A stretch of DNA of 64,000 bases from an alpha proteobacterium SCGC AAA536-G10 (GTDB taxonomy: Bacteria > Pseudomonadota > Alphaproteobacteria > Puniceispirillales > Marisalimonadaceae), in NCBI GenBank assembly GCA_000384615.1, contig ARQU01000007.1:1-64000 (forward strand), given 5' to 3'. Made by a program: the position numbers and the translations under genes. Within the stretch, counting starts at the first letter, position 1, and each line of letters opens with the position of its first letter. Below, one piece after another: positions 40,232 through 48,732 of this stretch. The notes under the pieces are model-generated. The model did no database searches, had not been told where the DNA came from, and saw only the letters and a list, made by a program, of their open reading frames with translations.

Positions 40232-41125
40232 ATGAATGAAATAAAAACATACGAAAACCAACATATTAAGGGGTTCTTTGATGATCAAACATCTACGATA
40301 AGCTACGTGGTTCATGACAATATAGAAAAAAAATGTGCTGTTATTGATAGTGTCTTAGATTTTGATTATTCTTCTGGTGAAATAGATTATATAAATGCAG
40401 ATAAAATAATATCTTATGTTGATCAAAATAAATTAAATGTAGAATGGCTTATTGAGACTCACGTCCACGCAGATCACTTATCTGCTTCTCCTTATATTCA
40501 AAAAAAACTAGGAGGTAAGATAGGGATATCTGAAAAAATTTCAGATATTCAAAATATTTTTGGGAAAACATTTAATGCTGGTACTGAGTTTCAAAGAGAT
40601 GGTAGTCAATTTGATAAACTATTTAAAGATAATGATGAGTACAAAATTGGAAATTTAAATTGTAAAGTCATTAACACACCAGGCCATACCCCTGCGTGTA
40701 CGGCTCATGTTATTGGAAACTCTATTTTTGTAGGTGACACATTATTTATGCCTGACTTAGGTAGTGCAAGAGCAGACTTTCCAGGTGGAGACGCCCGCCA
40801 GCTTTATAGATCGATACAGAAAATATTAAGTTATCCTGATGAAACAAGAATTTTTGTTTGTCACGATTACCCACCTTCTTCAAGAAAAGTTAAGTGGTCA
40901 ACTACAGTTGGTGAACAAAAAGAAAATAATGTTCATGTTAAAACATCAATTTTAGAAGATGAGTTTGTTAAGATTAGAGAAGCTAAAGATAAAACACTAA
41001 ACATGCCAAAACTTATTATTCCTTCAATTCAAGTGAACATGAGGGCTGGTAACCTACCACCACCAGAAGACAATGGCAGTGTTTACATAAAAGTTCCTAT
41101 CAATAGTATAAAAAATTTAGTCTAA
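40232..41125 (+). CDS. MBL-fold metallohydrolase (ETHE1/Blh-like, possible persulfide dioxygenase)
   Basis: 297-residue metallo-beta-lactamase-fold enzyme. Metal ligands: HxHxDH in ETHVHADHLSAS, His in GHTPACTAHV, Asp in VGDTLFMPDLGSARADF and His in VCHDYPP. The MPDLGSARADFPGGDA segment is typical of persulfide dioxygenase/Blh-type members rather than glyoxalase II, suggesting mononuclear iron and oxidation of glutathione persulfide, but glyoxalase II-like hydrolysis is not excluded. There is no fused rhodanese or DUF442 domain. Its last 9 bases overlap the end of the convergent aminotransferase gene. Confidence 0.85.
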   Translation: MNEIKTYENQHIKGFFDDQTSTISYVVHDNIEKKCAVIDSVLDFDYSSGEIDYINADKIISYVDQNKLNVEWLIETHVHADHLSASPYIQKKLGGKIGISEKISDIQNIFGKTFNAGTEFQRDGSQFDKLFKDNDEYKIGNLNCKVINTPGHTPACTAHVIGNSIFVGDTLFMPDLGSARADFPGGDARQLYRSIQKILSYPDETRIFVCHDYPPSSRKVKWSTTVGEQKENNVHVKTSILEDEFVKIREAKDKTLNMPKLIIPSIQVNMRAGNLPPPEDNGSVYIKVPINSIKNLV

Positions 41126-42430
41126 ATCTTTAAGAACAAATTGAACAATTTCAAAAATTTTATCAATGTCATGTTTTTCTGCTATTAACGGCGGTGAAAA
41201 AGCTAGAGTATCTCCTGTAACTCTTAACATCAAACCTTTGTGCCATGCTTTTTTCATAGCTTCATAACCACGAGCACCAACTGCTCCTGGCCTTGGAGCA
41301 ATCTCTATAGCAGCGACCAAGCCTAAATTTCTGATATCAATGACATTTTTATCATTTTTAAGTTGATGAATTACACTTTCCAAATACTTTGCTGTTTTAC
41401 CTGCTTTATTGAATAAATCTTCGTCTCTATAAATGTCTAAGGCAGCTAGACCTGCTGCTGAGGCAATTGGGTGTCCAGAATACGTATATCCATGAAAAAG
41501 CTCTATTGGCATATCGGCTTCATCCATCATAGTATCATATATTTCTTTGGATACTACAGCTGCTCCCATTGGAATTATACCATTGGTAATTGCCTTAGCA
41601 CATGAAATTATATCAGGTGTAACTCCAAAATATTCTGAAGCGGTAGCTTTTCCTAAGCGACCAAAACCAGTTATTACTTCATCAAAAATTAATAAAATAT
41701 CATGCTTATCACAAATTTCTCTTAATTTTTTTAAGTAATTTTTAGGTGGTGGGAGAACCCCTGTTGATCCTGCTATTGGCTCAACAATTACTGAAGCAAT
41801 TGTGGATGCATCGTGAAGAGTTACGATGTTTTCTAAGGTGTCAGCCAAATAATCACCATGTTCAGGAGACCCTTTAGAAAATTTATTTTTATCTGGCAGG
41901 TGAGTGTGAGATATATGATCAACGCCAGAGAGTAGTGTTCCAAAATACTGTCTATTTCTTGGCATACCTCCAACAGAGATTCCCCCAAAACCTACACCAT
42001 GATATCCTCTTTCACGACCAATTAATCTCGTCTTTGTTCCTTTTCCTCTAGCCCTATGGTAAGCTAAAGCAATTTTAAGAGTGCTGTCTACAGCCTCTGA
42101 ACCAGAATTTGTAAAAAAGACATGATCTAAACCCCTAGGAAATAAGTCAGCAACACGACTTGCTAATTCAAAAGCTTTTGGATGTCCATATTGAAAACTT
42201 GGGGCAAAATCTAAAGTGGCCGCTTGTTGAGAAATTGCTGACGTAATCTCTGGTCTATTATGTCCTGCATTGACACACCATAATCCAGCAGCACTATCTA
42301 AAATATCTTTTCCAGTTTCACTTTTGTAATACATGCCATCAGCTGAAACAACCATCCTAGGATCTTTTTTGAAATCCCTATTGGCAGTAAATGGCATCCA
42401 ATAAGATTCTAAGTCGTTCAATCTTTTCAT
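41117..42430 (-). CDS. Class III aminotransferase (omega-amino acid:pyruvate type)
   Basis: 437-residue PLP enzyme. PLP-binding Lys is in ISCAKAITNGIIPMGA, the Asp that binds the pyridine nitrogen is in LLIFDEVITGFGRLG, and GSEAVDSTLKIALAYHRARG and GRERGYHGVGFGG bracket the cofactor. The start MPFTANRDFKKDPRMVVSADGMYY and GLWCVNAGHNRPEI match beta-alanine/omega-amino acid-pyruvate transaminases, so the donor is likely an omega-amino acid or amine. Upstream on the same strand lie a CoA-transferase and FAH-family enzyme, perhaps one pathway. Confidence 0.9.
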   Translation of the reverse strand: MKRLNDLESYWMPFTANRDFKKDPRMVVSADGMYYKSETGKDILDSAAGLWCVNAGHNRPEITSAISQQAATLDFAPSFQYGHPKAFELASRVADLFPRGLDHVFFTNSGSEAVDSTLKIALAYHRARGKGTKTRLIGRERGYHGVGFGGISVGGMPRNRQYFGTLLSGVDHISHTHLPDKNKFSKGSPEHGDYLADTLENIVTLHDASTIASVIVEPIAGSTGVLPPPKNYLKKLREICDKHDILLIFDEVITGFGRLGKATASEYFGVTPDIISCAKAITNGIIPMGAAVVSKEIYDTMMDEADMPIELFHGYTYSGHPIASAAGLAALDIYRDEDLFNKAGKTAKYLESVIHQLKNDKNVIDIRNLGLVAAIEIAPRPGAVGARGYEAMKKAWHKGLMLRVTGDTLAFSPPLIAEKHDIDKIFEIVQFVLKDLD

Positions 42431-42496
42431 AATACATCTCCAAAAGCTTAACCAAAAGAATCCTGGCTTTTTATTCTATTACTGTGACAAGATGAA

Positions 42497-42509
42497 TTGA
42501 CTAGGTCAA
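42497..42509. promoter_or_regulatory. 13-bp palindrome upstream of the aminotransferase
   Basis: TTGACTAGGTCAA, a palindrome with 5-bp arms and a 3-base centre, lies between the CoA-transferase stop and the aminotransferase start, 67 bases before the latter. On the minus strand it also includes a TTGACC -35-like hexamer. Possible operator, weak evidence. Confidence 0.3.
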
Positions 42510-42510
42510 G

Positions 42511-43653
42511 TTAATGATTATTTTGCTTAAAAAATAAATTATTGTGAATACCAAGTTTTGGTGCTTTTTCCTCTATTTTAGCTTTTCTAAATTGATTATC
42601 TATAGGAACAGGTAAGGCAGGTATTTCGTGTCCTTCGTCACTTGAAATTTTTCTTGAAAAAATCTCCCTTACTTTAAAATGGTTGTCATTTATAGCTTCT
42701 TCCAATGATTTAACTATAGAACAACAACAATCAGCTTTTTCAAAAACATCAAACCAATGATCTTTATTTTTTAATTTAATTATATCTCTGATTCTCTGAA
42801 TAACTTTCTTTGGATTATCATCCATATTTATATATATTTTAGGTAAATCTATTGCTTCACAAAACTTATTCCAAAATCTGTCTTCTAAAGGTGCAGCCGC
42901 CAAATAACCACCATCTCTTGTCTCATAAATATTATATCTAGGAGATCCTCCAGATAACATAGAGTTAGAATTACCGGGCCAAGTGTTTTTGACAAAGCCA
43001 GAACCTAACCCCCAAAACATAAAAGGGAACAGATTGTCTGTCATTGAAATATCAATGTATGATCCTTTCTGGTTTACATCCCTCTTTCTAAGAGCCAACA
43101 AAATATTTATAACGGCTGGATATGATCCACCTGCTATATCAGCGATTAGTCCTGGAGGGACAACTGTTTTGTCTCCGCTTCCCATACTTAAGCTTAACAA
43201 CCCTGTGTTTCCAATGTAATTTAGATCATGACCAGCTACCATGCTTTTTGGACCTTTTTGTCCATAACCAGTTATAGAAACATAAATTATTTTCTTATTA
43301 ATTTTTTTTAAAGTTTCATAATCTAAACCAAGCCTCTTCATAACGCCCGGTCTAAATTGTTCAATTATAATATCAGTCTCTCTAATTATAGGCTCCAAAA
43401 TTTTTAAATTTTTTGGATCTTTTAAATCTAATGATAAACTTTTCTTTCCTCTATTAAGCATTGAAAAAGATACACTTTGATCATTCCATTTAGGCTGAGA
43501 TAACCTTATCTCGTCGCCAATCTCGGGTCTTTCAATTTTAATAACCTCTGCACCAGTTTCAGCTAAAAACAAACTTGCAAGCGGTCCCGGTAAAAGAGTA
43601 GAAAAATCGATAACTTTAACACCTGCCAAAGAGCCTTTCATTGAGTCATTCAT
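42511..43653 (-). CDS. CaiB/BaiF family CoA-transferase or alpha-methylacyl-CoA racemase
   Basis: 380-residue class III CoA-transferase-fold protein. Start LAGVKVIDFSTLLPGPLASLFLAETGAEVIKIERPEIGD is the conserved N-terminal Rossmann segment. AGHDLNYIGNTGLLS resembles the GHDINYLALSG motif with the catalytic Asp of alpha-methylacyl-CoA racemases, and HDLN is preserved, so racemase activity is a real option besides CoA transfer; CaiB proteins would be about 400. Follows the FAH-family gene by 18 bases on the same strand. Confidence 0.87.
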   Translation of the reverse strand: MNDSMKGSLAGVKVIDFSTLLPGPLASLFLAETGAEVIKIERPEIGDEIRLSQPKWNDQSVSFSMLNRGKKSLSLDLKDPKNLKILEPIIRETDIIIEQFRPGVMKRLGLDYETLKKINKKIIYVSITGYGQKGPKSMVAGHDLNYIGNTGLLSLSMGSGDKTVVPPGLIADIAGGSYPAVINILLALRKRDVNQKGSYIDISMTDNLFPFMFWGLGSGFVKNTWPGNSNSMLSGGSPRYNIYETRDGGYLAAAPLEDRFWNKFCEAIDLPKIYINMDDNPKKVIQRIRDIIKLKNKDHWFDVFEKADCCCSIVKSLEEAINDNHFKVREIFSRKISSDEGHEIPALPVPIDNQFRKAKIEEKAPKLGIHNNLFFKQNNH

Positions 43654-43671
43654 ATTAAAATCCTTAATTAT

Positions 43672-44805
43672 TTATAAAAGATCTCTTTGACTTAAATTCT
43701 TTATCATTGAAGCTATTCCAAAATCCCATTGTGGACAAGCTGTGGACAAGTTTACATAATTTATTAATTCTCCCAAATTTGGTTCTGAAATTGTAACTTT
43801 GTCTCCAATTTTATGAGTAAAGCCTTCACCAGCAATATCTCTATCTTCTGTAGGGGCGAATAAAGTGCCCAAAAACAACATAAATCCGTCTGGATATTGA
43901 TGATGTCTACCTATAGTTTGACTTACAAGATCTTCTGGATCCCTACTTATTTCAGACATAGAGCTTGAACCATTAAGCACATAATCATCTTTACCCTCGA
44001 CTTTGAGAGATATATGGGCTGATTTCATGTCATTAAGTGCGTAGCTTTCATCAAAAATTCTTATAAATGGTCCTATTGAACAAGAGGCATTATTATCTTT
44101 TGCTTTGCCTAAAAGGAGAGCAGAACGCCCTTCTACATCTCTTAAATTAACATCATTACCAAGAGTAGCTCCTTTAATTACTCCTTTACTATTAACTGCT
44201 AAAACAATTTCAGGCTCAGGATTATTCCAATTAGAAATTGGATTTAAACCAACTTCTGCTCCAAAACCAACAGATGATAAAGTTTGAGCCTTAGTAAAAA
44301 CTTCAGCATCTTTACCTATTCCAACCTCTAAATATTGTGACCATAAGCCTTCGCTAATAAGCGCTTTTTTCACTTCATTAGCTTTTTGTGAACCAGGAAT
44401 GATATTTTGCAAGCTATCGCCAATTAATCCTCCAATATGATTTCTCAGACTTTCTGCTTTCTTGGGATCACCTGCTGCTCTTTCTTCAATAACTCTTTCA
44501 ACCATAGACTTAGCAAACGTAACACCACACGCTTTAATTGATTGGAAATCACAGGGAGCGAGCAAAGATATATCTGAGTTTTTTTTCATGCTGGATTGAA
44601 ATAGAATTTCAGTAGAAACTAGTTTAGTACTCTCACAACGGTCTATATATTCTTTGACATCCTTTAGCTCAAGTAAATCTCTTATAGTGGGAATTTCTTT
44701 AGATGTTATGTCGTATACATAGTTGTCTTTTATAGTCACTAAACAAGGGCCACCTTGTGCGCTGTTCCAAATTCTTCCAACAAAACATCCTGCTGTATAA
44801 TTCAT
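43672..44805 (-). CDS. Fumarylacetoacetate hydrolase family protein
   Basis: 377-residue member of the FAH fold superfamily. The core appears as ACGVTFAKSMVERV with the conserved start, IGKDAEVFTKAQTLSSVGFGAEVGLNPISNWNNPEPEIVLAVNSKG (metal-binding Glu-x-Glu type), LGNDVNLRDVEGR and LYEL-like loops replaced by a long insert, VSQTIGRH. N-terminal extension of about 70 residues. Members act as keto-acid hydratases, dehydratases or acylpyruvases; the GNDVNLRDVEGRSALLLGKAKD signature recalls the sugar-acid dehydratase (AraD1-like) branch. Substrate unknown. First gene of an operon with CoA-transferase; divergent from the NIPSNAP gene. Confidence 0.8.
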   Translation of the reverse strand: MNYTAGCFVGRIWNSAQGGPCLVTIKDNYVYDITSKEIPTIRDLLELKDVKEYIDRCESTKLVSTEILFQSSMKKNSDISLLAPCDFQSIKACGVTFAKSMVERVIEERAAGDPKKAESLRNHIGGLIGDSLQNIIPGSQKANEVKKALISEGLWSQYLEVGIGKDAEVFTKAQTLSSVGFGAEVGLNPISNWNNPEPEIVLAVNSKGVIKGATLGNDVNLRDVEGRSALLLGKAKDNNASCSIGPFIRIFDESYALNDMKSAHISLKVEGKDDYVLNGSSSMSEISRDPEDLVSQTIGRHHQYPDGFMLFLGTLFAPTEDRDIAGEGFTHKIGDKVTISEPNLGELINYVNLSTACPQWDFGIASMIKNLSQRDLL

Positions 44806-44909
44806 TACTCACCTCCTCAAAAACTAATAGGATTAATATAAATGAAAATTTGAATAATTAAATTTAATTATATAATGTTTATGTTTAATTACTTTAATGG
44901 AGTGTTGTA

Positions 44910-45287
44910 ATGAGTGCGTTTTTTGAATTAAGAATTTATCAAATTTCTCCAGGAAAAATGGATGAATGGGTATCATATATGGAAAAAACTATCATGCCTT
45001 TTCAAGTGGAAAAAGGTATGGTTATTCATGGCAGTTTTGTGATGGATAGTTCCGATCAATTTGCTTTGGAAAATGGCGAACGCGTTATGAATTCTGAAGA
45101 AAAGGGTAATACCTATGTTTGGATCAGAAGATTTGAAAATCAGGAGGAAAAAGTAAAGCTTTATAAAGATGTTTATGAAAGCAAAGAGTGGTTAGAAAAC
45201 ATTGCTCCTACAGTCGCAAAACTTGTAGATAGAAATTCTATACTTGTTCAAAACTTAAGTTCTACTCCCCTATCTGTAATGAAATAA
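44910..45287 (+). CDS. NIPSNAP family protein
   Basis: 125-residue small protein of the dimeric alpha/beta-barrel (NIPSNAP) class; FFELRIYQISPGKMDEWVSYMEKTIMPFQVEKGMVIHGSFV is the family start, and TYVWIRRFENQEEKVKLYKDVYESKEW the second strand-helix unit. Function is unknown in bacteria; such genes often accompany aromatic or xenobiotic catabolism. SD GGAG precedes the ATG. 13 bases before the GST gene, likely one operon with it and the dehydrogenase. Confidence 0.85.
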   Translation: MSAFFELRIYQISPGKMDEWVSYMEKTIMPFQVEKGMVIHGSFVMDSSDQFALENGERVMNSEEKGNTYVWIRRFENQEEKVKLYKDVYESKEWLENIAPTVAKLVDRNSILVQNLSSTPLSVMK

Positions 45288-45300
45288 AAAGGACAATTTC

Positions 45301-45918
45301 TTGATACAATTATACGGAAGACGAAACTCTATTAATGTTCAGAAAGTTTCGTGGGCTCTTTGCGAATTAAGTATTGAATTTAAGTGGCATGATGAGCATG
45401 GAAAGTTTGGAACTGTAAATGTAGAAAACTATGATAAATTAAACCCTCAACTGATTGTTCCTACTTTAGATCATAATGGTACTATAATTAATCAATCGAA
45501 CAGCATTGTAAGATATCTTTATAGAAAATATACTGATGTTTACGAAATATCAAAAGCAGAAGATATAGCAATTGCTGAGCAGTGGATGGAATTTCAAGCA
45601 ACTGACTTACAATTGAATATGACACCAATATTCTGGGGATTAGTAAGAAACCCTCCTGAAGATCGGGATCAAGAGCTTATTGATAGGAATGTTGTTTTAT
45701 TGAATAAAAAATTTGAAATCTTTGATAATTTTTTGAGCGACCGGGAGTATATTTTAAATAATAGTTTTGGTATGTCAGATATTATTATGGGTGTTGCTTC
45801 CTATAGGTATAATTCTTTGCCAATAGAGCGTCCTAATTTAACAAATTTAAAACTTTGGTATGATAAAATAAGTAAACGAGACTGTTTTAATAAAAATATT
45901 TTTGGTACTTTTTCCTAA
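45301..45918 (+). CDS. Glutathione S-transferase family protein
   Basis: 205-residue GST-like protein: thioredoxin-like N domain (YGRRNSINVQKVSWALCELSIEFKW, NPQLIVPTLDHNGTIINQSNSIVRYL with the glutathione-binding cis-Pro and SNSI in place of ESxxI) and an all-helical C domain with the GMSDIIMGVASYR N-capping box. TTG start at 45301 has an AAGGA ribosome site. The usual catalytic Ser/Cys cannot be named with confidence. Operon with the NIPSNAP and dehydrogenase genes. Confidence 0.88.
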   Translation: MIQLYGRRNSINVQKVSWALCELSIEFKWHDEHGKFGTVNVENYDKLNPQLIVPTLDHNGTIINQSNSIVRYLYRKYTDVYEISKAEDIAIAEQWMEFQATDLQLNMTPIFWGLVRNPPEDRDQELIDRNVVLLNKKFEIFDNFLSDREYILNNSFGMSDIIMGVASYRYNSLPIERPNLTNLKLWYDKISKRDCFNKNIFGTFS

Positions 45919-45948
45919 ATTAATGAGTACCTGCCTCAGGAGATTCTC

Positions 45949-46836
45949 ATGGAAAAAATAGGATTTATTGGCTTAGGTAACATGGGTGCCCCCCTTGCTG
46001 AAAGATTGCTTAAAAAATACCAGCTTTTTGTTCATGACCTTGATGAAAATAATATTAAATACTTTACTGATAAAGGAGCATCGGCTTGTTCTAATCCTTC
46101 TGAATTAGCCTCGCAAACTTCACGAATTTTTTTATGTTTACCAACCAGTACTATTGTAGAAAAAGTTGTAAATGGAGATAATGGATTAATAAAATCTGCT
46201 AAGAAGGATACATATATTATTGACATGACAACAGGAGAGCCAGAAATTACCAGAAAAATTTCTATTGCTCTTAAACAAAAAGATATTAATTTTATAGATG
46301 CTCCAGTAAGTGGAGGGCCCAAAGGAGCTAACCAAGGCAATATAGCTATAATGGTAGGTGGAACTGAAGATCAATTTTCTACTATTAAACCTATAATGGA
46401 CGATATAAGTTCAAATATATTCTATGCAGGAGAGATTGGATCAGGACATTCAATCAAAGCGGGTAACAACTTACTCAATTTAATATGTAGAATGGCTACA
46501 TTCGAAGTTATCTCCATGCTTGTAAAAGACGGTGTTGAGCCTGAAAAAGCAGTTAATATTATCCAGAAAAGTTCTGGAAGAAACTATGCAACAGAAATCA
46601 CACTTCCGGACAATATTCTTTCTGGAAAAATGATCCAAGGTTTCAGTACTGGTTTGATGAAAAAGGATGCTGGTGTTGCAACTAAAATTGCTGACGCTAA
46701 TCAAGTTAAAATTCCACTAGGACAATTATCTCAAGAGCTTTTAAAAACTACAATAGATGAATTTGGTGAAGAAGCTGATATGAGCAACGTTGCTCTTACG
46801 TACGAAAAACTCTCTGGTGCTAAAATTAGACCTTAG
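45949..46836 (+). CDS. NAD(P)-dependent oxidoreductase, 3-hydroxyisobutyrate dehydrogenase-like
   Basis: 295-residue beta-hydroxyacid dehydrogenase. Rossmann start IGFIGLGNMGAPLAERLL, substrate loop DAPVSGGPKGANQGNIAIMVGG, and the catalytic Lys in GSGHSIKAGNNLLNLI, followed by LMKKDAGVATKIA. Oxidises or reduces 3-hydroxyisobutyrate, tartronate semialdehyde, or related acids. Preceded by the site CAGGAG. Third gene of the NIPSNAP-GST operon. Confidence 0.9.
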   Translation: MEKIGFIGLGNMGAPLAERLLKKYQLFVHDLDENNIKYFTDKGASACSNPSELASQTSRIFLCLPTSTIVEKVVNGDNGLIKSAKKDTYIIDMTTGEPEITRKISIALKQKDINFIDAPVSGGPKGANQGNIAIMVGGTEDQFSTIKPIMDDISSNIFYAGEIGSGHSIKAGNNLLNLICRMATFEVISMLVKDGVEPEKAVNIIQKSSGRNYATEITLPDNILSGKMIQGFSTGLMKKDAGVATKIADANQVKIPLGQLSQELLKTTIDEFGEEADMSNVALTYEKLSGAKIRP

Positions 46837-46847
46837 GATTTATCCAA

Positions 46848-48659
46848 TTAATTCAGTATACCCTCTTTGATTGCTTTAATTTGTAAAGCTAAGAATTTTG
46901 AAAAAATTCTGCATTGAGCTAAACTTCCTGCGTGAAACCATAATCCAGGTTGTTTAGTCTGCATCCACATATTTCTTAATTCTTGTCTATTGTTATCAAA
47001 CCCCCAAATAGGTCCGATCTTTTCAACAACTGATTTTCCAAAAAACTTTTCAACCACATATTCTTGACCTTTATAACCGGTTGCGGTGACCATCAAATCA
47101 ATTTCAAAATTTTCGCCTGATTTCATCTCTATTCCTGAAGGATTAAAATTAGAGATATCTGAAAATTGTATTACTTTAATCTTTTCATTAGCTATTAAAT
47201 CAGACGCTCCTACATTAAAATAATAACCACCACCCCTAGTTAAATATTTAAATTGCCATCCAGTATTTTCTTCACCGTATTCTAATCTAAACCCAACTTC
47301 TTCTAATTTATCCAATAAAGGCTTATCAATCTCTTTTGTTTTTTGTGTGAGAAGTTGATGTGTTTTTTTCAGAACATCAAGAGGAGTTGAAATAGTAATT
47401 AAATCACAATCATCCGTATTCGGACCTTCTTTATATAACTGATAAGGTAGTTGTGCGCTCGGCTCAACATTAACAACCATAGATGGTGATCTCTGGACTA
47501 TTTTAACATTTGCACCATGGACATATAAATCTTGTGCAACATCATGGGCACTAGTACCTGTTCCATAAACCAATACATTTTTACCTTTATAATCTCTACC
47601 GCTACTGTAGTCTGTAGAGTGTATTACCTTACCCTTGTATCCTTCCATTCCAGGAATTTTATTGCGATTAGGAACTGAGCTTACACCTACAGCCATTACT
47701 ATATGCTTAGGCTTCAATATCCTTTCATTACCATCAGATAATCTAAGTATAACTTTCCAATTTTTTTCGGCTTCATCATATTCTGCACTAATAAAAGTCG
47801 TTTTTGTCCAAACATTTAACTCCATACTTTCAGCATAATACTCAAACCATCCTGCTAATTTGTCTTTGGGAATATATGTTGGCCAGGTAGGTGGAAATGG
47901 CATGTAAGGAAGGTGATTTACATGTGTCTGATTATGCAATTTTAGAGAGTGATACCTATTTCTCCAGTTATCCCCTACCCTTTCATTTTTATCTATAACA
48001 AGGGTGTCGATATTTTGTTGCTTTAATCTTGCAGCAATTGATAAGCCTGCTTGTCCACTCCCAACAACTAAGACTTCAGGGTCTCTATCTTTATATAACC
48101 TATTTTCTGTTCTGACATCTAACCAATTAGGGCCCTCTAAGGTGTTTTCATATTCGTCATCTTTCTTGTTAAATGAAGAATTGAGGTCACTTAAGGCTGT
48201 AAGAAAACTCCATGCTTTAAACATTCTTGGAACCTTAAGGTCTTCGTATAATCTTACCACACCCTCACAATGTCCAAATTTTGTTTTAAATTTTAAAATT
48301 ACTTCTATTACATTTTTACCAGCTCTAATAACTTCCCTAGGTTGAGTTCTTTGAGGGTCGATAGTAAAGTCTCTAGCGGCAACATCTAAAACCTTGTCAT
48401 AAAGTTTAGGAATTATATGCTGTTTGCCAGATGTTGTTTGGATCTGCCAAGTCAGCGCCAATATGTCTCTCCAATGGCAATTCTCAAAAAACAATTTATT
48501 AAGATTTTCAATAGAATCTTTTTTATTATCTTTATCAGATATAGCTTCGTTAAAACTTAAAAGCCAATTATCTACTTCATTTCGAACGTTAACGATATGA
48601 CTGTCTAACAACAAAAACTCCAAGAAAATAGAAAAAGATATGTTTATTTTATCAAACAA
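46848..48659 (-). CDS. Flavin-containing monooxygenase with N-terminal NTF2-like domain
   Basis: 603-residue protein. Residues about 25-160 form an NTF2/SnoaL-like region (LFFENCHWRDILALTWQIQTTSGKQHI). Then a YUCCA/FMO-like flavoprotein: FAD motif VLVVGSGQAGLSIAARLKQQ, FMO identifying-type region NRYHSLKLHNQTHVNHLPY, second nucleotide motif NVLVYGTGTSAHDVAQDLY, and DLMVTATGYKG near the C terminus. Such fused proteins are annotated as NAD(P)/FAD-dependent oxidoreductases, some as Baeyer-Villiger-like. Substrate unknown. The first 20 residues are hydrophobic and not typical of the family, so the true start may be a later codon. Divergent from the hydratase gene. Confidence 0.85.
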   Translation of the reverse strand: MFDKINISFSIFLEFLLLDSHIVNVRNEVDNWLLSFNEAISDKDNKKDSIENLNKLFFENCHWRDILALTWQIQTTSGKQHIIPKLYDKVLDVAARDFTIDPQRTQPREVIRAGKNVIEVILKFKTKFGHCEGVVRLYEDLKVPRMFKAWSFLTALSDLNSSFNKKDDEYENTLEGPNWLDVRTENRLYKDRDPEVLVVGSGQAGLSIAARLKQQNIDTLVIDKNERVGDNWRNRYHSLKLHNQTHVNHLPYMPFPPTWPTYIPKDKLAGWFEYYAESMELNVWTKTTFISAEYDEAEKNWKVILRLSDGNERILKPKHIVMAVGVSSVPNRNKIPGMEGYKGKVIHSTDYSSGRDYKGKNVLVYGTGTSAHDVAQDLYVHGANVKIVQRSPSMVVNVEPSAQLPYQLYKEGPNTDDCDLITISTPLDVLKKTHQLLTQKTKEIDKPLLDKLEEVGFRLEYGEENTGWQFKYLTRGGGYYFNVGASDLIANEKIKVIQFSDISNFNPSGIEMKSGENFEIDLMVTATGYKGQEYVVEKFFGKSVVEKIGPIWGFDNNRQELRNMWMQTKQPGLWFHAGSLAQCRIFSKFLALQIKAIKEGILN

Positions 48660-48732
48660 AACTTTCTAAGAACAGAAATTTTTTATAGGATATTATTATA
48701 AAATAAATATTTTACATCTTAAGGGATGCTTT

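Noticed and set aside
44850-44885. AT-only palindrome (AATTAAATTTAATT) in the FAH/NIPSNAP gap
   Set aside because: Chance self-complementarity is common in such AT-rich sequence; no further support.
48004-48345. 113-aa plus-strand ORF opposite the flavin monooxygenase
   Set aside because: Antisense shadow covering the conserved FAD motif.
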